DNA from: Petunia secreta
Lineage: Eukaryota > Streptophyta > Magnoliopsida > Solanales > Solanaceae
Length of the DNA stretch: 64,000 nucleotides
Assembly (NCBI GenBank): GCA_029990175.1
Contig: JARKIP010000053.1
Coordinates: 17,316,001-17,380,000 of the forward strand
Direction: 5' to 3'
The translations under genes were made by a program, and so were the position numbers. Every line of letters starts with the position of its first letter. Position 1 is the first letter of the stretch. Under the pieces are notes generated by a model. The model was not told the DNA's origin. It worked only from the letters and a program-made list of their open reading frames with translations, and did not search any database. Positions 57,411 through 64,000 of the stretch are shown piece after piece.

Positions 57411-60212
57411 TGAAATATTATAAATGTTAGAGAATGTGTACAATAGGTTGAGAAGGCTGTTGTGCATCAAAATTGCCATATTTGGCAATAATATTACAGC
57501 ATTCCAAAGAGATGTTTTTAGGGCAAGGGTACCCATTAGCATCTGGCAAAAGAGTAGTTATAATACTACTAGTAGGAGGCTGAACAAAGTAAAGACCTTA
57601 AAGCTAGTACTGTATGCTTGTCCTTCCTTAGCAAGAAAATCAACCACCCTATTTTGCTCCCTGAAGCAATGGTTAAGCTCCAGTTGCCCCAACTCCATTA
57701 TCAATTTTTTGCAATCATTTAATATAGTAGAAGTATGGGTATTAGAGTCTAACAGTTGAACAATAGTTTGTAACAAGTGTGGTTCAATTTCAACAGGAAG
57801 CAGTTTGTTTTCTTTTATTATCATAAGCCCTTGCCAGAGAGCTAACATCCCAACATCCACTTGATCAGGGCAAGGAACATGAGAGTGGTATCCTAGTATC
57901 CACTCCCCTTTATGATTCCTAACTACACCTCTTATTTCTCCCTTTTTATCTTTTTCAGATCCGTCAACATTAAGTTAGTAACAATTTGGTTTAGGGGGGT
58001 TGCCATTTAAGCTGAAGAGTAATATTTTTACTAGCTATTGGATTATTTTTAGCTAGCAACACATATTTCAAGGTGCACTTATGGATCAGAGACAGAGAGA
58101 AGGATCATTTTTAAGGTTACTATGGTGGTTGTTGTTTTGGTTGATCCACATGTTCCATTGGAGGAAAGGGAATAAGTCGTTCCAATCATAGTGAATGTTA
58201 AGATTGGTATAAGCTGCTTTATGAATTTGATCAAGCAAGTGATTATTTGGGCTAAGAAATGTAGTAGTATCTATTCCAAGGTCTTTCCATATTTTATTGA
58301 CATGAATACATTGAAAGAAAATGTGGTGTATGGCTTTCTTCTCATTAGGGCAAGAGCAACAGTTACGGTTTATGTTTATTCCTATGTGATGGAATTATGC
58401 TCTATTGGCTAGACGATTATGGCAGCAAAGCGAAAGGAAGTACTTTATTTTATTTAGAGTTTTCAGCTTTCAGATCCGAGTGAAGTCTCTAACAGGATAA
58501 GTTGGTTGACCATCAATTAATTTCCTCGCAGATTGGGTAGTGAATAGACCATATTTTGTGAGTTTCCATCGAGTTTGATCTTTTCCAATAGGGTATGATT
58601 GCAGATGTGTGGAGATGGTTCTGTTTGAAATGTTTCCAGACAGTTGGATAGATAATTTATCGAGAGCCCAATTACCCTTATCATTAAGGGTTTTCAGATT
58701 TAAGTGTTCCTCATTTTTTTGCAGGGGTCCTTGAATAGAATTCCTGATGACTAGGTTAGGTATCCATTCATCTTTCCAAAAATTAATGTTTCTACTATCA
58801 CTATGTTCCAGTAAGATCCTTTTTGGCAGTATTCAAAGGTACTAAAATATTTTTTCCAAGTGTCATTGTAGGAGTATTTTGTATGGATTGTATCAGTTTC
58901 ATGATTTACATGGGTGTATTTTGATATAAGTGTCTGAGCCCATAGAGTAGAGCGATTCTTTGTAATTCTCCAGGCTAGGTTAGTGAGTAAAGCTAAGTTC
59001 TTAGTGTCAGCTTAATAACACCTAGTCCTCCTTCATTTTTAGGCTTGGTTACTATATCCCAATTAAGAAGGTGCATTTTTTTCTCTCATAAGTAGTTCCC
59101 CATATAAAGTTTCTTTGGGTTTGATCAATGATGTTACACACTTTTTTGGGTAGTTTTTGAGACTGCATCACATAATTAGGAATAGCATTCAAGGTAGCTT
59201 TGGCTAGAGTAGTTCTACCAGCAATGTTGAGATGATTTGATTTCCAACTGACCAATTTATTTTTCATGTTGTCAATAATGCAATGAAAATCTTTTGTCTT
59301 TGGGTTTTTATCAAAAATAGGGAGACCAAGGTATTTCTCAAAGGTGAGGTTTTGTTTGAAATTATGATTTTGAGATAGTATATCCCTAGCTGTAGGATCA
59401 CAGTTGTTAGAGAATACAATTTTATACTTTGCATTTTGGCCTGATTGTTTACAGAAGGAGGACAAGGTGTGATTAATAGTTTCACAACTTTTACTATTAG
59501 CTCTACAATAAAGAGTAAGATCATCAGCAAAAAATAGGTTAATAATTTAGGACCATTTCTAGAAATCTTGATAGTATCCTAATTACCTATAGAGACTTAT
59601 AATATTTCTGGAAAGCATCTCTAAGCAAAGAATAAATAAATATGGAGATAGAGGACCCCCTTGATGAATACTTCTTGATGGATTGAAAAACGGTGTTTTT
59701 TTCCCCTTTATAAGTATGGCTATAGAAGATGTGGAAATGCATGACATTATTAAAGAGATGATATTATCAGGGAATTAACAATATCTTAGGGTTTTATAAA
59801 TGAAGGACCATTCGATTCTGTCAAAAACTTTTTCAAGATAAATTTTTAAGATCATGTTAGCAACAGAACCTTTTTTCTTTTTTAATGATTTGACAATTTC
59901 TTGAATGACAATAGCACTATCAGAAGTCCTCCTATTTTTTAAGAAAATACTTTGGTAAGGACTAATGATAGTGTTGAGGTAGGGCTTAATTCGACTGGCT
60001 ATGATTTTTGTGATGGTCTTATAGATTGTGTTACATAAGCCAATTGGTGGAAAATTCTTAATCTCATTTGCATTATCAAATTTTGGAATTAAACATAGGT
60101 ATATTTCATTAAGATTATATGGCATGTAGCTGGAATTGAAAATCTCAGGGCATTGCTTAAGGAAGGAGGATCCAATTATATTCCAATATTTTGTGAAGAA
60201 CAAAGTTGCAAA
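57411..60212 (-). pseudogene. L1-type LINE, RT to RNase H part, 5'-truncated
   Basis: Reads right to left: reverse transcriptase from FATLFF (60205), IYLCLIPKFDNANEIKNFPP, IISPYQSIFLKNRRTSDSAI, then the FADDLTLYC catalytic box near 59525, YLGLPIF and WKSNHLNIAGRTTLAKA (59052-59465), a decayed zinc-binding linker, and an RNase H domain with ELNHCFREQNRVVDFLAKEG (57558-57860). This is the layout of plant L1-type non-LTR elements that end in RNase H. Many stops. Its 5' part is cut off at 60213 by an LTR and its 3' end is separated by sirevirus 2. Confidence 0.88.
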
Positions 60213-60728
60213 TGTATTGGGTGAAAATTCAACCGTGCCTCGAGCTCACAGCTCGAGGGGTAATTTAATAAGAATTCTCGAAGTTCGTCTCTCTCGAGGC
60301 CAGGAACTGAGGACAGGATTCGTCATCAAGCTTTGGCAAGGCTTATGGCTCGAGCGGTAAGAGGCGCACTTCCCCGAGGCAAATGACTTAGCCCTCGGGG
60401 AAGGCGTTATCTTTTTGAGAAATTAATTTCGTAACTTATGCCCGTTATAACTGTATTTAAAGGGAAGATCGTGGGCTGGCCACTATCAAACGTGGAATAA
60501 TGGCCATTAAGTACATTTATTGCTTTGACACCTTTGTAAACTATAAATATTTGCTTGTAATAATTGGAAAGGCATTCAAAAATATATCCAAAAATACTTA
60601 CTTTTGTTCTATTACTGTTGGCCATTTTTCCTTGTCATATCTTTCGTATTTTGATACTTTGATACAAACAATTGCTTGTTAACCCAAACAAACTGGATTA
60701 ATTGTCCTAACCAGATTTAGGCAACACA
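60213..60728 (+). repeat. 5' LTR of a Ty3/gypsy element inserted in the LINE
   Basis: Begins TGTATTGGGTGAAAATTC exactly where the LINE reading frame stops and ends GGCAACACA just before a primer-site-like TTGGCGCCGT. Contains CTATAAATA at 60541 and GC-rich CTCGAG motifs. 516 bp. Internal DNA continues beyond the solo LTR to the edge of the window. Confidence 0.72.
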
Positions 60729-60730
60729 AA

Positions 60731-60740
60731 TTGGCGCCGT
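60731..60740 (+). promoter_or_regulatory. Split primer-binding site of the gypsy element (left half)
   Basis: TTGGCGCCGT; removing the solo LTR and one target copy joins it to TTGTAGGGAAC (63878 on), giving a string close to the TGGCGCCGTTGCCGGGGA primer site common in plant gypsy elements (tRNA not assigned). Confidence 0.6.
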
Positions 60741-61084
60741 TGTTACAACCTCTATTTAAATATATCTAATATAAAAACATTATTATAATGGTAACATTCT
60801 ATGCAATCTAGTTAAGTTTTATTCCATGCAAGAAGCCAAGTGTCCAAAGAGAAGCCATGTGTCGAAATGGCTCCATGCATATAAAAGTGCACTAGTCTTC
60901 TCTTATACTTTTCATTCTCTTCCTAGTTCCTTAGATGAAACTCTTCTTGTCTTCTCTCAAAATATTCAACTATCGTGCATGAAAATTTTTGAGCCTTCCA
61001 TTAGATCATCAATATAGGCTTGCTTTGGGTTGATTCAATAATGGGTACTTTGTTTCGTGGTAAGTTTTTTTTAAATTCCCGTTT

Positions 61085-61830
61085 TTATATTCTGCAGCCT
61101 TGGTAGTTTTAGCATATCTTTTTATTCAAAAGTATGATTTAGGTGGATTGAATTTCTGTAGAAAGATAATTTATAGATCTATAAGTTTTATGTTTATAGC
61201 AAAATCTGATTCTATTTTTTACGACGTCGAAAATGAGCTTCAACTCATTGCATGATTAGTTCCATTTTCACACTGTACAGTCCTTGCAATATTGAACATA
61301 ACTTTTGATAGAAAACTCTGATTTTGGTAATCTAATATTCTTTGAAAAGATAACCTATAGATATAAAATATTCATGCCTATTTGAAGGCCTGGTTCTGCT
61401 TTTTACTATAACGAAAATGAGATTTAAAGCACTACATATTTTTAGTCCCGTTTTTACACTGTACAGCCTTGAGAATTTTGAGCATAACTTTTGATGTGAA
61501 ACTCCGATTGAGGTGATTCAAGATTTTCTGGAAAAAAAATTTATAGGAGCTTGTTTGGGTGAGCTTAAAAGAGGCTTATAAGCATATTAGCAAATGTTTG
61601 GTAACTTAAAAATTTATGGACTTATAAGCACTTATGTGCTCATAAAGTCAAAAGCCAGAAGTTAGGATTTCCTAAATTCTCAAAAAGCCACTTAAAAAAG
61701 TTACATATAAGCCCACCCAAACAGGCTCTAGATCTAAAATATTCCTTTTTATTTGAAAATTTGATTCTGCTGTCTACTATACCAAAAAGGGGCTGTAAAA
61801 CATGGTATGGTGCTGCCCAAATTTTCTGTT
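61085..61830. repeat. Tandem repeat of about 183 bp, three copies, in the solo LTR
   Basis: Units recur with CATAACTTTTGATN, ATCTATAAAATATT, TGATTCTGCT and CACTGTACAGCC near 61265, 61445 and 61465 onward. The third copy is split by a MITE. Confidence 0.7.
61547..61728. mobile_element. MITE (Tourist/Harbinger-like) inside the solo LTR
   Basis: 182 bp with 20-bp inverted ends GAGCTTGTTTGGGTGAGCTT and AAGCCCACCCAAACAGGCTC (two mismatches) and a 3-bp direct duplication TAG on both sides. The neighbouring repeat unit near 61350 shows the uninterrupted site (TATAGATATAAAATATT), confirming an insertion. The GCCTGTTTGG-like end and 3-bp target point to PIF/Harbinger. Confidence 0.75.
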
Positions 61831-62851
61831 TTGAAATTTTGGATGATTTTCATAAATTGGGTTCACTTTTGATATTTTCCATAGTTTCCTTCATTTTATT
61901 AAGATTGGAGAGATTAAATAGATACTTGATGATATATTTATACTTGTGTGTCATTGGATAATACGATTGTCAGTTCGATTTTGGGTTTGACCTCGTAGGC
62001 CTGGTGTTAACTTTTAAGCTGAATTCTTAACCATTTTAGCTCAAGGCTTGTGAATGTTTAACCGATAGCTTTGGTATTGATCGTACTCTGATCCTGTAAT
62101 AGAGCCAGAAATTTTGGAGGAGATTTGACGGGGAAACGTGTTTGTCAAGTAGTGTCTTTCTTCTTCAAACGGAGATAAGTGGTTTCATCCTTTCTTTCAC
62201 GGCCTTTGGACTTTATAGATGTTCTATACGCACGTATTTTCCACGTGTATAGCTGCCGAAGAGGCGTACTTATTACGGAGCTTTGTGAGTAGTTGCTTAC
62301 TATGTTTTTAAGTGTTGTTCGTTGTATACATCTAATTGAGAGTATTATACGCCAATTGTGAACGTGACATGTTCTGTTTGCTTGGTGTGTTTGTATTTAA
62401 ATGTACTTATTTATTGTTTGTAATTAGGAAAGCTATAAGCCTAAGATTATGAATAGAATGCAAAGGTTTAGATTGAGCTATGGATATTGATTGAATAAAG
62501 GTTTATTGTTTTATGATATGCAGCCTCATGATAGGTGCATCATATTGGGCTCGTTATCGAGCCAATAATAGAAATATCTCATCGGGAATATTTACTGGAA
62601 CTGTCAGGCCTCGACGCTCGAATGTTATATCGAAGAATACCTATTGTTGAACTGAAAGTCTAGTGTTGAATTGAGAAGGGAAGTTCAGATATGATTATGA
62701 ATATATATTAGAAGATAGAAGTATCTTGCTAGGTTGGAAATCTTATAGGGTCGCAAGGCTTACTTATTGTGTGATAGCTCAAAACGTGTGGCATTGCATG
62801 TTACATCTTCATGGCATAGCATTGAGCATAAGAGCTTTGTACTCTAGCTAT

Positions 62852-63166
62852 GGGTTATTATTCTATATACTTCCCAGTAGTCGATGTGAGTCCCAAGCCG
62901 GTGAAGGGTTATTATTGTATATACTTCTCGGTAGTTGATGAGAGTCTCGTGCCGGTGAAGGATTATTATTATATATACTTCCCCGTAGTCGATGATAGTC
63001 CCGCACCGGTGAAGTGTTATTATTGTTTATACCTCCCGGTAGACGATGAGAGTCCCGCACAGGTGAATGGTTATTATTGTATATACATTCCGGTAGTCGA
63101 TGAGTCCCATGTCGGTGAAGGGTTATTATTGCATATATCTCCTGGTAGACCATGAGAGTCCCGCAC
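62852..63166 (+). repeat. 54-bp tandem array, about six copies, in the solo LTR
   Basis: Unit begins GGGTTATTATTGTATATACTT and contains GTCGATGAGAGTCCCGCACC. Copy starts at 62852, 62906, 62960 and on. As 54 is divisible by three it gives a false protein-like repeat. The same unit occurs inverted near 12130-12240. Confidence 0.92.
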
Positions 63167-63877
63167 CGGAGATAGGTATTAGGCACATGTGACTGGATTG
63201 CATCATACCACATTCATCCCATTTCATTGCACTGGATGCTGAATATTCTGTGACTATTGTGCCGTGTTTTGTGTATATGATATGTATACCTAGTTGTGGA
63301 TATGTATCGATTTTCCTATATGTTTCTGGCTATCTTGTGTCCCTAATTGTTTATATGCTTTAATTGTATATGTTACTAGTTTGTATTTGCTTACCTTTTC
63401 TCCCTGGCTAGTTATCCTATTTTTGAGGTGGCTAGTCTGCCCCCACTTACTGAGTCCTTTTGACTCACCCTTGTTTGTTGGTTGTTGTATCTATTCATTT
63501 TGGCAGGTTCCACTCCAGGATCGAGTTCGTCATTTGATTGAGGAGGATATCCCAACTCTTGTCCAGAACGGCTACCAGTGTTAGTTTTGTTTTAGTAATC
63601 TAGTTTTTCTCCCTTCAGAAGGTGTATCTATTCTTTTGTACTCTTAGATGTCTATTCTAGATAGCCCTAAACCTTTTATGTTGGGTAGTTAGCTGTAATT
63701 TCTTTTGTACAACTTAGAGGTATCAGTATGTCTGTGCTTTTTTTCTAAGTTTTGTTCTTATTTATGCATTGGATTTATATTTATTTTCTTAATTCAGTTG
63801 GTAAGGGTTCACCCGACGGGTCTAGGGTAGGATGTCGGGTGCCCGCAAGGCTTTCAAGTTCGGGTCGTGTCAGCCAT

Positions 63878-64000
63878 TTGTAGGGAACTAGCAATAACGT
63901 TTGTTCCAAAGTTGCGTTTCAAGCTTTTTAATATCATCCTTGTTGATTCTTATCAGTGGAAGACAACACTAATAACCCTGATAACACCACAATCCCTACT
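63878..64000 (+). other. Continuation of the gypsy leader into probable gag start
   Basis: Follows the solo LTR. Right half of the primer site, then leader and the last bases reading EDNTNNPDNTTIPT, which resembles the N-terminus of gypsy Gag proteins of this type. Cut by the window edge. Confidence 0.45.

Larger units (their letters stand above)
60741..63872 (+). mobile_element. Solo LTR of a Ty3/gypsy element, 3.13 kb
   Basis: Starts TGTTACAACCTC and ends GGGTCGTGTCA. Flanked by GCCGT (60736-60740) and GCCAT (63873-63877), a 5-bp target duplication with one change. No gag, pol, primer site or second LTR, so it is a solo LTR left by recombination. Related, in inverted orientation, to the LTR at 11700-13249. 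Contains about three 183-bp repeats (61085-61800), a MITE and a 54-bp array. The 3' end (CCCGACGGGTCTAGGGTAGG, GGGTGCCCGC) is typical of Del/Tekay-type LTRs. Confidence 0.78.

Noticed and set aside
62850..63155. Repetitive 101-codon ORF (18-residue repeats)
   Set aside because: The 54-bp array is divisible by three, so it stays open by arithmetic; it lies in an LTR and has no homologous protein role.
62852..63166. Possible CRISPR-like array
   Set aside because: Contiguous head-to-tail repeats without unique spacers, in plant nuclear DNA; a tandem LTR repeat.

Overview
The window is nuclear DNA from a flowering plant, most likely an asterid and probably of the nightshade type. The grounds are one intron-bearing SBP-box gene with a miR156 site, Stowaway-type MITEs, plant Helitron ends, sirevirus (Ty1/copia) and Ty3/gypsy elements with plant primer-binding sites, and a plant L1-type LINE. 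The species assignment is an inference. Almost everything except the SBP-box gene is transposon.

Layout. 1-6982, minus strand: the left part of an autonomous-type Helitron, with a broken Rep/helicase gene (start at 4272, helicase running off the left edge) and a nearly complete RPA70-like single-strand-binding gene. 7000-11660: AT-rich intergenic DNA with a Stowaway MITE, a 906-bp non-autonomous Helitron with recognisable ends, and a long compound microsatellite. 11.7-20.5 kb, minus strand: decayed Ty3/gypsy material, namely a Tekay/Del-like LTR and pol abutting a Tat-like gag-protease and two DUF7745-like modules. 21106-31698, plus strand: a complete sirevirus-like copia element with 914-bp LTRs, a GGGTT target duplication, a Gag carrying an extra gag-like domain, and an envelope-position third ORF. 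31.7-35.2 kb: anonymous repeat DNA, a long (AT)n run and a copia remnant.

35943-39232, minus strand: the one apparent host gene, a small SPL3/4/5-type SBP-box transcription factor. It has two exons, a 2.87-kb intron holding three Stowaway MITEs, and a miR156-complementary site in the 3' UTR. Upstream lie two degenerate MITEs and a Mutator-like element (40746-41838).

From about 42.18 kb to the right edge is a nested stack. A minus-strand LINE (tail near 42.2 kb, body 57411-60212) was split by a second, older sirevirus (42214-57410, TGAAA target duplication). That sirevirus was itself invaded by a Ty3/gypsy element (47214 to about 53786). At its other end the LINE is interrupted by a different gypsy element (LTR 60213-60728), whose primer-binding site was in turn split by a 3.13-kb solo LTR (60741-63872). 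That solo LTR belongs to the same family as the LTR near 12 kb.

The Helitron genes would have acted together (Rep/helicase with a single-strand DNA binder), and each LTR element carries its own gag-pol module, but all show disabling lesions. The SBP-box gene is the only unit that reads as intact from start codon to stop codon. All exon joins, differences and boundaries were worked out by eye from the sequence.
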